From the NCBI RefSeq assembly GCF_004745635.1, contig NZ_SRLB01000006.1, positions 62,001 to 126,000 of the forward strand: a DNA stretch of 64,000 nucleotides, written 5' to 3'. Below the pieces are notes generated by a model that made no database searches, had not been told where the DNA came from, and saw nothing but the letters and a program-made list of their open reading frames with translations. A program made the position numbers and the translations under genes. Below, piece by piece: positions 1-8,609 of the stretch (its first letter is position 1; every line of letters begins with the position of its first letter). Origin of the DNA: Methylobacterium nonmethylotrophicum (GTDB lineage: Bacteria > Pseudomonadota > Alphaproteobacteria > Rhizobiales > Beijerinckiaceae).

Positions 1-187
1 GCGGGAAGGTGCGCTCGGCGGCGTCGCCCGCGGCGGCCAGCATCGCCCGGGCGAAGCGGCGCGCCTCGGCCCGGTCGAGGGCGATCGCCGCGGTGACCGG
101 GGCGCCGTCGAGGTCGGCGAGGTCCAGTTCGAGCCGCACGCCCGCCTCGGTCGGCGTCACCCGCAGGGTCCAGTCGCGATCGCTCAT
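1..187 (-). CDS. Hypothetical protein, N-terminal part (runs off left edge)
   Basis: Only the first 62 codons lie in the window; the gene continues beyond the left edge. The start is the ATG complementary to 185-187 (begins MSDRDWTLRVTPTEAG). The visible part has alternating hydrophobic and charged residues consistent with a small beta-rich domain, and no signal peptide or membrane segment. It is divergent from the Fae-like gene, with about 145 bp between them. I do not recognise the family, and the missing C-terminal part prevents a call. Confidence 0.6.
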   Translation of the reverse strand, partial: MSDRDWTLRVTPTEAGVRLELDLADLDGAPVTAAIALDRAEARRFARAMLAAAGDAAERTFP

Positions 188-332
188 CCGTCCGCATCAG
201 CTCTTCGGGGCGCCCGGCCCCAGCCATCGGCCCTATAGACCAATTTCCGGACAGGTCGATGGGTTCGCGGCCGTTGACGGTTCCGGCGCCGGTATGGTCG
301 ATCCGCCCCGGGATCGAACCGAGGAATCGCCG

Positions 333-878
333 ATGAGCGAGATCGTCTTCCGGACCGGCGAAGCCACGGTGCTGGCGGCCGAGGGCCAGTACACCGACGC
401 GATGCCCGAGGTCTTGATCGGCTCGGTGCGCGGGCCGGTCGGCCAGGCCTTCGCGTCGATGATGGGGCAAGTCCAGGGCCATACCCGGATGTTCGTGGTG
501 CGCGACATCAACCAGCTGGTGCGCCCCGCCACGATGATGACCACCAAGGCGACGATCCACACCGCGGAATATGTCGAGCTCCTCGGCGGCGTGGTCCAGG
601 CCGCGACAGGCGACGCCATCGTCGACTGCATCATCGAGGGCATCCTGCCCCGCGACGGGCTGGACGAGCTGTGCATGATCATCATGATCTGGCTCGACCC
701 GCGCTGCGCCGAGGACCCGAACCTCGACCGCAAGGATCTCTACCGCACCAACTACGAGGCGACGAAGCTCGCCATCGCCCGGGCCTTGAGGGGCGAGCCG
801 ACGGTCGACGAGCTGATCGCCAACCGCCGGACCGTGCGCCACTACGCTCTCGAGGGCGTGCTCGACGACGAGGGCTGA
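333..878 (+). CDS. Formaldehyde-activating enzyme (Fae) family protein, catalytic His missing
   Basis: The 181-residue product belongs to the Fae family, whose founding member condenses formaldehyde with tetrahydromethanopterin in methylotrophs. Family signatures visible are the VLIGSVRGPVGQAF segment (about residues 27-40), a long hydrophobic middle, and NYEATKLAIARALRGEP (residues 140-156), which closely matches the C-terminal signature of Fae1. The residue aligned with the Fae1 catalytic base, His17, appears to be Met24 here (context TDAMPEV), so ordinary Fae activity is doubtful. The start is the ATG at 333, preceded by GAGGA; the reading frame is open further upstream, but that part is unlike Fae. 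Methylobacterium is known to carry Fae paralogues besides Fae1, and this is probably one of them. No methanopterin-pathway genes are adjacent. The family call is firm; the function is inferred. Confidence 0.82.
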   Translation: MSEIVFRTGEATVLAAEGQYTDAMPEVLIGSVRGPVGQAFASMMGQVQGHTRMFVVRDINQLVRPATMMTTKATIHTAEYVELLGGVVQAATGDAIVDCIIEGILPRDGLDELCMIIMIWLDPRCAEDPNLDRKDLYRTNYEATKLAIARALRGEPTVDELIANRRTVRHYALEGVLDDEG

Positions 879-1010
879 CGAGGCCCCCTTCTCATCGCGC
901 CCTGCGCAGTTGACCGCAGCTTGACAGCGCCGCAAGGTGCGCCGCCCGCCACCTCGACTCCGCGCGCGGGCCGTCCATCACACCGTGCCATCACGCCTTG
1001 GGGCTGAACG

Positions 1011-1928
1011 ATGCGTCCATTCCGCGCCGCGTTGATCCTGACCGCCTGCGCCGTCCTGTCCGGCCCGGGCCTCGCGCAGCAGCCGTCGCCCCCGCCGCCA
1101 GCACCGTCCGGCCAGCCCGGCCAGCGCGCCGCCGCGCCGTCCCAGTCCGCCGGCATCAATGTCTGGGACGCGCGGATCGAGGGCGGGGACCTGCGCGTCT
1201 CCGGCAGCGTCGGCAAGGGCGGCGTGGTCGTCACCCTGGACGAGGACATCCCGGTCACCGCCGACAAGCGCGGGCGCTTCGCCTTCAAGGTGCCCTACGT
1301 GCCGCAGAACTGCGTCGCGACCCTGAAGGCCGGCGAGATGTCGCGCGAGATCGCGGTGGCGAATTGCGGCGCCACCGGTGCGTCGGGCCCGAAGGGCGAG
1401 CCAGGCCCCACCGGCCCGCAGGGGCCGGCAGGTCCGCAGGGGATGGCCGGCCTCGCCGGTCCGCCCGGCCCGAAGGGCGATGCCGGTCCCAAGGGCGATA
1501 CGGGCCCGAAAGGCGAGCCGGGTGCCAAGGGCGATGCTGGTCCCAAGGGCGAGCCCGGCCCGAAGGGCGAGGCCGGCCTGAAGGGGGAGGCGGGCCCGAA
1601 GGGCGAGGCGGGCCCCGCCGGCCCCCGCGGCGAGTCAGGCCCCAAGGGCGAGCGCGGCCCTCAAGGTCCGGCAGGCCCGCAGGGACCGGCCGGGTCGCCG
1701 GCTGCGGCGACGGCCGCGACCACGGCGGGCCTGCCGTTCCGGATGCTGCGCACCGACGGCTGCGCCAAGCCCCATTGCGAACTGACCTGCGACGAGGGCG
1801 AGACCTTCGTGTCGGCCTATTGCCTGCGCGGCGGCAGCCCGAGCTTCACCCGCCGCGAGAGCGGCGAGGCGGTGGCGATGTGCGCCTCCGACAGCTCCGG
1901 CATGGTGGGCTTCTGCGCGAAGCTCTGA
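1011..1928 (+). CDS. Secreted collagen-like triple-helix repeat protein
   Basis: This 305-residue protein starts with a Sec signal peptide (residues 1-23, ending GLAQ), followed by a Pro/Ala/Gln-rich linker. A small probably beta-rich domain follows (about 47-119). Then come 37 uninterrupted Gly-X-Y triplets (residues 120-230) rich in GPK, GEP, GPQ and GPA, as in collagen triple helices. The C-terminal domain (about 231-305) holds six cysteines and ends in FCAKL, which suggests disulfide bonding and possibly a trimerisation role. Bacterial collagen-like proteins are usually surface or extracellular, forming trimeric stalks. It has no operon partner, lying between the Fae-like gene and a gene on the other strand. 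The specific function is unknown. Confidence 0.85.
   Translation: MRPFRAALILTACAVLSGPGLAQQPSPPPPAPSGQPGQRAAAPSQSAGINVWDARIEGGDLRVSGSVGKGGVVVTLDEDIPVTADKRGRFAFKVPYVPQNCVATLKAGEMSREIAVANCGATGASGPKGEPGPTGPQGPAGPQGMAGLAGPPGPKGDAGPKGDTGPKGEPGAKGDAGPKGEPGPKGEAGLKGEAGPKGEAGPAGPRGESGPKGERGPQGPAGPQGPAGSPAAATAATTAGLPFRMLRTDGCAKPHCELTCDEGETFVSAYCLRGGSPSFTRRESGEAVAMCASDSSGMVGFCAKL
1368..1700 (+). repeat. Collagen-type Gly-X-Y coding repeat (37 triplets)
   Basis: The DNA encodes 37 consecutive Gly-X-Y triplets, with units such as ggcccgaagggcgag recurring imperfectly. The triplet frame is never broken. Such tracts can change length by slipped mispairing or recombination, so repeat number may vary between strains. 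Confidence 0.9.
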
Positions 1929-2065
1929 CGAAGCGGTCGGCTCCCGCGGCCAAATCGGCACCTCAAGGGTCGTCCCGGAGCCGCAGAGCGGAAACGGGAT
2001 GACAGAGCGAGGATCGGCGTGTGGCCCGTCCGATCGTCACGGCAGGTGACGGAGCGGACGGGTCG

Positions 2066-3307
2066 TCAGCGCCTGCCGAGCCAGTCCAGCACTCCCCCCG
2101 CCGCCGCCCGGCCGCTGGCGAAGCTCGCCTGGAGCAGGTAGCCGCCGGTCGGCGCCTCCCAGTCGAGCATCTCGCCGGCCAGGAAGGTGCCGGGCCGGGC
2201 CCGCAGCATGAACCGGTCGTCGATACCCGCGAAGGCGACGCCGCCGGCACTCGAGATCGCCCGCTCGATCGGCCGCAGGCCGGTGAGCCGCAGCGGCACC
2301 GCCTTGATCAGCGCCGCCAGCGCCCCGGCTTCCGCCGGGAGCTCGCGCGCGGCCTCGCGCAGCAGGCCCGCCGCTGGCGGGCTCAGGCCCGCGGCCTTGC
2401 GCAGGACCGTGGCGCGGGACTCCTTCGGCCGCGCCGCCGCCAGGCGTCGGGCGAGGGCGGCGATGTCGAGGTCGGGCCGCAGGTCGACCTCCACCACCGC
2501 CTCCGCCCGCGCCTCGATCGCCTCGCGGATCGGCCGCGACAGGGCGTAGATCGCGCCGCCCTCGATCCCGTCGTGGGTGATCACCGCCTCGCCCCGCACC
2601 TGATCGGCCCCGAGGCGGAGCGCGATGCGCTTGAGCGGCGCGCCGGCGAACCGCTCGGCGAAGACCGGCGACCACGCGGCCGTGAAGCCGGCATTGGCCG
2701 GGCGCAGGGGGCTCACCGGAACGCCCGCGGTCTCCAGCACCGGCACCCAGGCGCCATCGGAGCCGAGGCGCGGCCAGCTCGCCCCGCCGAGCGCCAGCAC
2801 TGTCGCGTCGGCCCGCAAGGTTTCCGGCCCCGCCGCGCCCGCGAGGACGAGCGCCCCGTCCCGGTCCCAGCCCGTCCAGCGGGTGCGGGTACGCAGGATG
2901 ACGCCGAGGCGATCGAGCCGCGCGAGCCAGGCCCTCAGCAGCGGCGAGGCCTTGAAGGCGTCCGGGAACACCCGGCCGCTCGAGCCGACGAAGGTCGGCT
3001 GGCCCAGGGCCTCGCACCAGTCGCGCAGGGCCTGCGGCGGGAAGGCGCGAATCGCTGCGTCAAGGCGTCGCTCCTGCGGCGCGTAGCGGGCGAGGAAGCG
3101 CTCCAGCGGCTCGCTGTGGGTGAGGTTGAGGCCGCCGCGCCCGGCGATCAGCAGCTTGCGGGCCGGGGAGGGCATCCGCTCGATCACGGTCACCCGCAGG
3201 CCCGCCTCGGCCAGGGTCTCGGCGGCAAAGAGGCCGGCCGGCCCGCCCCCGATCACCGCCACGCGGGCGCCCGGCTCCGTGATTGGCTGGGTCATGGGCT
3301 CGGTCAT
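2066..3307 (-). CDS. HI0933-like NAD(P)/FAD-dependent flavoprotein (TIGR03862 type)
   Basis: The 413-residue protein has an N-terminal dinucleotide-binding motif (VAVIGGGPAGLFAAE, about residues 16-30), then IERMPSPARKLLIAGRGG, the signature of the HI0933/BaiN-like flavoprotein family. Near the C-terminus FLAGEMLDWEAPTGGY matches the second conserved FAD-contacting segment. Length is normal for the family. Members are soluble oxidoreductases of mostly unknown substrate. The ATG at 3307 is used; an alternative ATG lies four codons in. It is transcribed alone, divergent from the TerC-type gene. The family is clear, the reaction is not. Confidence 0.85.
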   Translation of the reverse strand: MTEPMTQPITEPGARVAVIGGGPAGLFAAETLAEAGLRVTVIERMPSPARKLLIAGRGGLNLTHSEPLERFLARYAPQERRLDAAIRAFPPQALRDWCEALGQPTFVGSSGRVFPDAFKASPLLRAWLARLDRLGVILRTRTRWTGWDRDGALVLAGAAGPETLRADATVLALGGASWPRLGSDGAWVPVLETAGVPVSPLRPANAGFTAAWSPVFAERFAGAPLKRIALRLGADQVRGEAVITHDGIEGGAIYALSRPIREAIEARAEAVVEVDLRPDLDIAALARRLAAARPKESRATVLRKAAGLSPPAAGLLREAARELPAEAGALAALIKAVPLRLTGLRPIERAISSAGGVAFAGIDDRFMLRARPGTFLAGEMLDWEAPTGGYLLQASFASGRAAAGGVLDWLGRR

Positions 3308-3481
3308 GCCCCCGCCAAGGCCGTGACCTAGCCGGCCCTGTCAACCGGACGCCCCGCTGCGACACGAAAAATAAGAGCGTGGCCGTCGCGCGCCGCTGCC
3401 CTTGATCCGCCGCCATCCGGGACATAAGTCGGGCCCATCGGCTGCGGGCCCCTCTGGCGAGCTGCGCTTCTCGCGCTCGTG

Positions 3482-4573
3482 ATGTCGGAGCCGATGCTTT
3501 CTTCCTCGAAGCATCACGGTCCCGCGATGGTCGATTTCCTGTACATGACGTGGCTCGGCAAGCCGGTCTGGATGTGGCTGGGTTTCCACGCCGTCATCTT
3601 CATCCTGCTCGCCCTCGATCTCGGCCTCCTGCACCGCGACAAGAGCCGCGAGATCGGCGTGAAGGAGAGCCTGCTCCTCACCGCCTTCTACCTCAGCCTC
3701 GGGCTCCTCTTCGGCGGCTGGGTGTGGTGGTACATCGGCCCGCAGGCGGGCCAGGAGTATCTCGCCGGCCTCGTGGTCGAGAAGTCGCTGTCGATGGACA
3801 ACGTCTTCGTCATCGCGGTGATCTTCGGCTATCTCGGCATCCCCCGCAACGCCCAGCACCGGGTCCTCTTGTGGGGCATCCTGGCGGCGATCGTGCTGCG
3901 CGGCCTGATGATCGGCCTCGGCGCCGCCCTCGTGCACCAGGCCGAGTGGGTGCTGACGATCTTCGCCGCCTTCCTGATCTATGCCGGCATCAAGATGCTG
4001 GTCTCGGGCGAGGAGGAGGAGGGCGAGAGCAAGTCCGCCGACCGCTTCACGAGCTTCATGCGCAGGCACATGCGGGTGACCGACGAGCTCGACGGCCAGA
4101 AGTTCACCACCCGCCGCCCCGACCCGAAGACCGGCCAGCCGGTGCGCTGGCTGACCCCGCTCGCCCTGGCGCTGGTGCTGGTCAACGGCGCCGACGTGAT
4201 CTTCGCGGTCGACAGCGTGCCGGCGATCTTTGCCATCACGACCGACACCTACGTCGTCTATACCTCGAACATCTTCGCGATCCTCGGCCTGCGCGCGCTC
4301 TACTTCGCGCTTGCCGCCATGGTCGACCGCTTCGCCTACCTCAAGAGCGCGCTCGCCCTGATCCTGATCTTCATCGGCCTGAAGATCGTGGTCGCCGACA
4401 CGTTCGAGCTGGTCGAGATCCAGCCCTGGGTCGCGCTGGTGGTGACCGTGGTCCTGCTCGCCGGCGGCATCGTCTACAGCCTGTGGCGCACCCGCGGCGC
4501 GGCCGAGGCGCCGGCCGCCGTTCCGCCCCAGGCTGGCGCGCCGCGCGAGCGGCTCGGCAGCAGCCACGGGTGA
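3482..4573 (+). CDS. TerC family integral membrane protein (Alx-like)
   Basis: The product, about 363 residues, has seven or more hydrophobic segments and the family motifs EKSLSMDNVFVIAVIF (around residue 100) and NGADVIFAVDSVPAIFAI (around 240), whose acidic residues lie in membrane helices. A charged cytoplasmic loop (GEEEEGES) separates the two halves. TerC/Alx proteins are linked to metal-ion (notably manganese) export and tellurite resistance. Possible starts are GTG 3479, ATG 3482, ATG 3494 and ATG 3527 (MVDFLYMTW); no strong ribosome-binding site decides between them. No manganese riboswitch could be recognised upstream. A 7-bp GC stem just after the stop may end transcription. Confidence 0.85.
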   Translation: MSEPMLSSSKHHGPAMVDFLYMTWLGKPVWMWLGFHAVIFILLALDLGLLHRDKSREIGVKESLLLTAFYLSLGLLFGGWVWWYIGPQAGQEYLAGLVVEKSLSMDNVFVIAVIFGYLGIPRNAQHRVLLWGILAAIVLRGLMIGLGAALVHQAEWVLTIFAAFLIYAGIKMLVSGEEEEGESKSADRFTSFMRRHMRVTDELDGQKFTTRRPDPKTGQPVRWLTPLALALVLVNGADVIFAVDSVPAIFAITTDTYVVYTSNIFAILGLRALYFALAAMVDRFAYLKSALALILIFIGLKIVVADTFELVEIQPWVALVVTVVLLAGGIVYSLWRTRGAAEAPAAVPPQAGAPRERLGSSHG

Positions 4574-4580
4574 TGGACGG

Positions 4581-4599
4581 GGGGCGGCTGCACCGCCCC
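4581..4599 (+). terminator. Possible terminator hairpin between convergent genes
   Basis: GGGGCGG - ctgca - CCGCCCC forms a 7-bp perfect stem eight bases after the TerC stop codon and about 30 bp from the end of the convergent cytochrome c gene. There is no T run, so it is a weak candidate that could act in either direction. Confidence 0.35.
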
Positions 4600-4630
4600 T
4601 CCTGCCGGGCAGGGTGGAGCGCCCGCTCGC

Positions 4631-4966
4631 CTATCGCGTCGCCCCGGTAACCGACGCGACGTAGCCGGCGACGGCCGCGACCTGTTCGGGGGTCAGGGCC
4701 TCGAAGGCCGGCATCACGCCGATGCCGTTCGTCACCGCCGTTGCGACCCGGGCGGCATCCGGCTTCAACGTGTCGAGGCTCGGTCCGACCTCCCCCTTCG
4801 TGCCCGCATCCGCGAGCGTGTGGCAGATCCCGCATTGCGGCTCGGCGAGTTCGGTGAACACGCGCTTGCCGAGCGCGAGGCGTGCCGGGTCCGCGGCGGC
4901 GGGGCATGCGGCGAGGGAGAGGCCGAGAACGAGGTGAGCCAGGACCAGGCGAGGCGGAGCGTTCAT
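4631..4966 (-). CDS. sorB: Monoheme cytochrome c, SorB-like subunit
   Basis: This small exported cytochrome c of 111 residues has a signal peptide at residues 1-25 (ending CPAAA). The haem-binding motif CGICH lies at residues 45-49, and GVMPAFEALTPEQV supplies the likely axial Met85. It lies 70 bp downstream of the sulfite-oxidase-type molybdoenzyme gene on the same strand, as in SorAB sulfite dehydrogenases, where the cytochrome accepts the electrons. The ATG at 4966 is chosen because the signal peptide begins there. A different periplasmic electron-carrier role is possible, but the pairing argues for SorB. Confidence 0.78.
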   Translation of the reverse strand: MNAPPRLVLAHLVLGLSLAACPAAADPARLALGKRVFTELAEPQCGICHTLADAGTKGEVGPSLDTLKPDAARVATAVTNGIGVMPAFEALTPEQVAAVAGYVASVTGATR

Positions 4967-5036
4967 CGAGGGCTTTCGGGACGTAGGCAGGGCGCCCGCA
5001 TCGCCGGGATGCGGGCCGAGGGCGGCGGGAGGGCGC

Positions 5037-6287
5037 TCAGGTGGTCTCGATCCTGACCGCCGGTCCGCGCCAGCCGTTGTAGCTGTAGCCGCCGCCGTTC
5101 GGCGCCGTGTCCTCGGGCTGGACGTGACCGGCCGCGTCGGTCGCCCGGCTCGCCAGGACGTGCCGTCCGGCCGGCAGGTCGAGCGCGAGGGCGAAGTGCC
5201 GCCAGGCGTAGCGGCCGAGATCGGGGCCGACGAGCGGCGCGTCGGTCCAGCTTCGGCCGCCATCGGTCGACACCTCGACGCGCGCCACCGCGTGCATGCC
5301 GCCGAAGGCGACGCCCGTGACGACCGTGCGACCCGCTGCACCCCCGTCCAGGGGGCCGGTGATCCATGAGCGCACCGGCTGCTCCCAGATCGCGGGCTGG
5401 GTGGGTGCGGCCTTCTCGCCGACGCCGTGCATGCGGTAGCTCGCGGCCTGGATCTTGGCGTCCGTCTCGGCCTCGGTCAGCGCCACGGTCTTCACGTACT
5501 TGATGTTGTTCACGCCCGAGTAGCCCGGCACGATCATCCGCAGCGGGCCGCCATGCGCCAGCGGGAGGGGCTCCCCGTTCATCTCCCAGGCCAGCAGCAC
5601 CGTGTCGAGGGTCGAGATCGGCACCGAGCGCTCGACGATCACGTCCTTGGGCTTCAGCCCGGCGGGCAAGTCCTCGCCGCCCGTGCCGGTGACGAACTTC
5701 ACGCCGCCCGCCGGGCCGCCGAGCATATCGACAACGGCCTTGAGCGGCACGCCGCTCCAGATCACGCAGCCGGCCGCCCCGACCGTCCAGGGCGTGCCCG
5801 GGATCGTCTGGCCCGGCTGCAGCGCGTCCTGCATGTACTTGCGGCCGTTGCCGGAGCATTGCAGGACGGTCGCGACGCTCGCGAGGCCGATGCGCTTCAG
5901 CTCGGCCAGCGTCAGCGTCCGCGGGCTCGCCACCCCTGCGATCTCGACCCGCCACGCGTCCCGGTCGGCGACGATGCTGTCCGGAGGCGGATTGACGTTG
6001 TTGCGGATGAACAGCCGGCCGACGGGCGTGATGACGCCGCTGCCGGTGTGACCGCGCTTCGTCTCCACCGTCTGGTTGGAGTGAACGATGAAGGCGTTCG
6101 GGTCCTTCCAGGCGAGGGACGCGGGCAATCCCTTGGCGCCGGGCTTGCCGGCATCGGGCTTGCCGGCATCGGGCTTGGGCGCCTCCGCGGCGGGGGATTG
6201 CGCGCGCGCGGAGGAAGCCACGGTCATCGCCCCCGCGGCGGAGCCGGCGAGGAAGGTCCGTCGGTGCAGGTTCGTCGCCTCGGGCAC
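5037..6287 (-). CDS. sorA: Periplasmic sulfite dehydrogenase molybdopterin subunit, SorA/SoxC-like
   Basis: The 416-residue protein carries a Tat signal (HRRTFLAGSAAGAM, residues 8-21) and a short Lys-Pro-Asp-Ala-Gly repeat linker. The molybdopterin domain of the sulfite oxidase family follows, with the Mo-coordinating cysteine in VLQCSGNGR (Cys144). The C-terminal part (about 300-416) is the family's Ig-like dimerisation domain. It would oxidise sulfite to sulfate in the periplasm and pass electrons to the neighbouring cytochrome c. Its length and the small monohaem partner fit SorA better than SoxC, whose partner SoxD is a much larger dihaem protein. No other sox genes are nearby. Confidence 0.82.
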   Translation of the reverse strand: MPEATNLHRRTFLAGSAAGAMTVASSARAQSPAAEAPKPDAGKPDAGKPGAKGLPASLAWKDPNAFIVHSNQTVETKRGHTGSGVITPVGRLFIRNNVNPPPDSIVADRDAWRVEIAGVASPRTLTLAELKRIGLASVATVLQCSGNGRKYMQDALQPGQTIPGTPWTVGAAGCVIWSGVPLKAVVDMLGGPAGGVKFVTGTGGEDLPAGLKPKDVIVERSVPISTLDTVLLAWEMNGEPLPLAHGGPLRMIVPGYSGVNNIKYVKTVALTEAETDAKIQAASYRMHGVGEKAAPTQPAIWEQPVRSWITGPLDGGAAGRTVVTGVAFGGMHAVARVEVSTDGGRSWTDAPLVGPDLGRYAWRHFALALDLPAGRHVLASRATDAAGHVQPEDTAPNGGGYSYNGWRGPAVRIETT

Positions 6288-6406
6288 GCCACATCCTCCC
6301 GTTCTGTTCTTTTGGGGGAGATGTTGTCTGCCGCGCGCCGTCGGGCCGTCAAGCGCCCGGCGCGCGACACCGCCTGACGGCGCGTCGCCCTACGCCGCGC
6401 CGGCCG

Positions 6407-7162
6407 TCAGGCCGGCTTGGCCGCCAGCAGGTCGCGCAGGGTCGTGATGGTCGAGGCGTCGGCGACGCCGTCGGCCCGGGCCGGCCGGAAGTGGCGCTGG
6501 AACGCGGTCACCACCGCCTTCGTCCTCGCGTCGAAGGTGCCGCTCACCGGCACGTCGTAGCCGTAGAGGGCGAACAGCGATTGCAGCGCCTCGATCGGCT
6601 GGCCGGCATCGCCCTCGGAGAAGAAGCGGCCGTCGCGGATCGGGGCCGGCGGCACCCAGTGGCCGATGCCTTCCCGGTGCAGGTCCCGCCACGGGAAGGA
6701 CTCGCCCGGATCGTTCTTGCGCTCGGGCGCGACGTCGGAATGCGCCAGCACCCGGTCGGCGCGGATCGGCCAGCGCGCCAGGATGTCGCGGCAGAGCGCC
6801 GTCACGGCGGTCATCTGCGCCTCCGGATAGGGCGCGAGCGTCCCGTCGGCGGCGTGGCCCGGATGGGCGATCTCGATCCCGATCGAGCGCGAATTCGTGT
6901 CGCGCACGCCCTCCCAGGCCGACAGGCCGGCATGCCAGGCGCGGCGCGCCTCCGGCACCAGCTGCACCACCCGGCCCTCCTCGAAGACGAGGTAGTGCGA
7001 CGAGACCTTGGCCAGCGGGTTGCAGAGCCGCAGCAGCGCCTCCCCGGCGCTCGCCATGCCGGTGTAGTGCAGGATCAGCGCGTCGACCGGCAGGGTGCGG
7101 GCGTCGTGGTTGGGGGAGGGCACCACCTGGGTGGCGACCGGGCTGTCGGGGGAGAGGCTCAT
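6407..7162 (-). CDS. N-acetylmuramoyl-L-alanine amidase with peptidoglycan-binding domain
   Basis: The 251-residue protein has an Amidase_2 domain. ILHYTGMASA holds the first zinc His (His32), RSIGIEIAHPG is a core strand, and HSDVAPERKNDPGESFPW carries the second zinc His and a catalytic Lys. A C-terminal helical peptidoglycan-binding repeat follows (about 185-251: IEALQSLFALYGYDV, AVVTAFQRHF). It is related to AmpD/AmiD enzymes that cut the bond between muramic acid and the stem peptide. No signal peptide is evident, so it may act on recycled muropeptides in the cytoplasm. It lies 7 bp downstream of the J-domain gene and is probably co-transcribed with it. Confidence 0.85.
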   Translation of the reverse strand: MSLSPDSPVATQVVPSPNHDARTLPVDALILHYTGMASAGEALLRLCNPLAKVSSHYLVFEEGRVVQLVPEARRAWHAGLSAWEGVRDTNSRSIGIEIAHPGHAADGTLAPYPEAQMTAVTALCRDILARWPIRADRVLAHSDVAPERKNDPGESFPWRDLHREGIGHWVPPAPIRDGRFFSEGDAGQPIEALQSLFALYGYDVPVSGTFDARTKAVVTAFQRHFRPARADGVADASTITTLRDLLAAKPA

Positions 7163-7169
7163 CGGCGGC

Positions 7170-7895
7170 TCAAGGCAGATGCCGCTCGGCGGCGATGCGG
7201 TCGTAGGCGGCGTTGATGGCGGCGAGCCGCCGCGTCGCGATGGCGACCGCGGCGGGCGGCAGGCCGCGGGCGATCGCCCGGTCGGGATGGTTCTCGGCGA
7301 CGAGCGCCCGGTAGCGCGCCTTCAGCTCGGCGTCGGTCAGGCTGCGGGCGACGCCCAGCACGTCGTAGGGATCGTCGGCCAGGCGCACGTGGCGGGCGGT
7401 GATGGCGGCGAACCGCGCCTCGTCGAAGCCGAAGATCGCCGCGACCTCGGCGAGGTAGCGCGCCTCGCTCTCGTGCACGGCGCCGTCCGCCTTGGCGATG
7501 TGGAAGAGCCCGTCGAGCACGTCCTCGAGCAGGGCCGGCTCGTCGCGGAAGGCCTCGGCGACCTGGCGGGCATAGCCCTCGAAGCCGCTGGTGGTGCGCT
7601 TGGCGAGATCGAACAGCCGCTCGACCCCGGCGCGCTCGGCGTCGGGCACCTGCACGATGTCGGCGAAGGCCGCGACCTCGGAGGGCGTCACCACCCCGTC
7701 GGACTTCGCCATCTTGGCGGCGAGCGCGACGAGCCCGGTGGTGAACACCACCTCGCGCGGCGTGGGGCCGAGGAGCGAGCCCTCGCGGTCGATCAGGAAA
7801 TGGCCCGCCACCGCGCCGATCAGCGCGCCGAGCGGACCGCCGGCGGCGAGCCCGAGGCCCGCGCCGCCGAGCTTGCCCCAGACGCCCTGGCTCAT
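7170..7895 (-). CDS. DjlA-like TerB/J-domain co-chaperone
   Basis: The 241-residue protein starts with a glycine-rich hydrophobic segment (residues 8-34) that could be a membrane anchor or glycine zipper. A TerB-like helical domain (about 47-160) carries two SDGVVTPSE / ADGAVHESE acidic loops. The C-terminal J domain (about 175-241) has the HPD tripeptide at 203-205. This is the architecture of DjlA, a DnaK co-chaperone associated with the inner membrane. The gene precedes the peptidoglycan amidase by 7 bp. Confidence 0.82.
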   Translation of the reverse strand: MSQGVWGKLGGAGLGLAAGGPLGALIGAVAGHFLIDREGSLLGPTPREVVFTTGLVALAAKMAKSDGVVTPSEVAAFADIVQVPDAERAGVERLFDLAKRTTSGFEGYARQVAEAFRDEPALLEDVLDGLFHIAKADGAVHESEARYLAEVAAIFGFDEARFAAITARHVRLADDPYDVLGVARSLTDAELKARYRALVAENHPDRAIARGLPPAAVAIATRRLAAINAAYDRIAAERHLP

Positions 7896-8092
7896 GCCCG
7901 CCTCCTGAGGTCGGCCGGGCGGGGGAGGGACGTGGGGTCTGGTGGAGGAGCGGACGTCATCACGCCCTTGTAGCGCCCCCGCGGCTCCGGCGGAACGCCG
8001 GAGCGTGGCCGGCGGAACGCCGGAGCACGGCTGGCAGCCCTCGAAGCACCCCGGCGGACGCGCCGCCGGGGCACTCGCTCAGGCGAGGCCGA

Positions 8093-8362
8093 TCAGCGGC
8101 AATAGATGTTGCCGTACGGGTCGCGGTAGGTGCCGTAGGGGCACTGGGGCGCTGTGGCCGCGCCGACCACGGCGCCGCCGGCCGCACCGATCAGGCCGCC
8201 CGCGAGCGCGCCGCTGGCCCGGCCCGTGGCGGCCGCGCCGACCGCCGCGCCGGTCAGGCCGCCGAGGGCGGCGCCGCCGGCGGCGCGGTCGCCGGGGGTG
8301 TTGCAGGCGCCGACGGACAGCGCCAGGGCGCCGGCGAGCGTGGCGGCGATGAGCTTCTTCAT
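8093..8362 (-). CDS. Small glycine-zipper lipoprotein
   Basis: The 89-residue product has a lipoprotein signal peptide (MKKLIAATLAGALALSVGAC, lipobox VGAC, Cys20). Two glycine/alanine-rich zipper stretches follow (about 28-70), and the C-terminus is short and aromatic (CPYGTYRDPYGNIYCR) with two further cysteines. Such proteins sit in the outer membrane or periplasm and often respond to envelope stress. The function is unknown. Confidence 0.75.
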   Translation of the reverse strand: MKKLIAATLAGALALSVGACNTPGDRAAGGAALGGLTGAAVGAAATGRASGALAGGLIGAAGGAVVGAATAPQCPYGTYRDPYGNIYCR

Positions 8363-8609
8363 GGTGGTGTCCCCTCGTGCGTGTCGCGGTCCGGCTTGTC
8401 GGGCGTCACGCCCGCGCCGCTGCCTCCCAGCTTAGCCGTGTGGCCGCTGAACGCCAAATGAGCTTGGCCGTCGGATGGTTCCCGGGACCCTGGCCGGGCC
8501 GGGCGGGAGGCGTGACGGTGAGGCACCGGGGCCACAGGTGCAGGGCCCTGCCGCGCGCCCGGCAAATGCTCTAAAGGGGGCCACGACAGCCCGCGAGGAA
8601 CCTCCTGCG

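Noticed and set aside
1368..1700. Tandem repeats that could look like a CRISPR array
   Set aside because: The repeats are imperfect, in frame, have no spacers and encode collagen triplets.
3308..3481. Possible manganese (yybP-ykoY) riboswitch before the TerC-type gene
   Set aside because: The conserved core sequences of that riboswitch could not be found.
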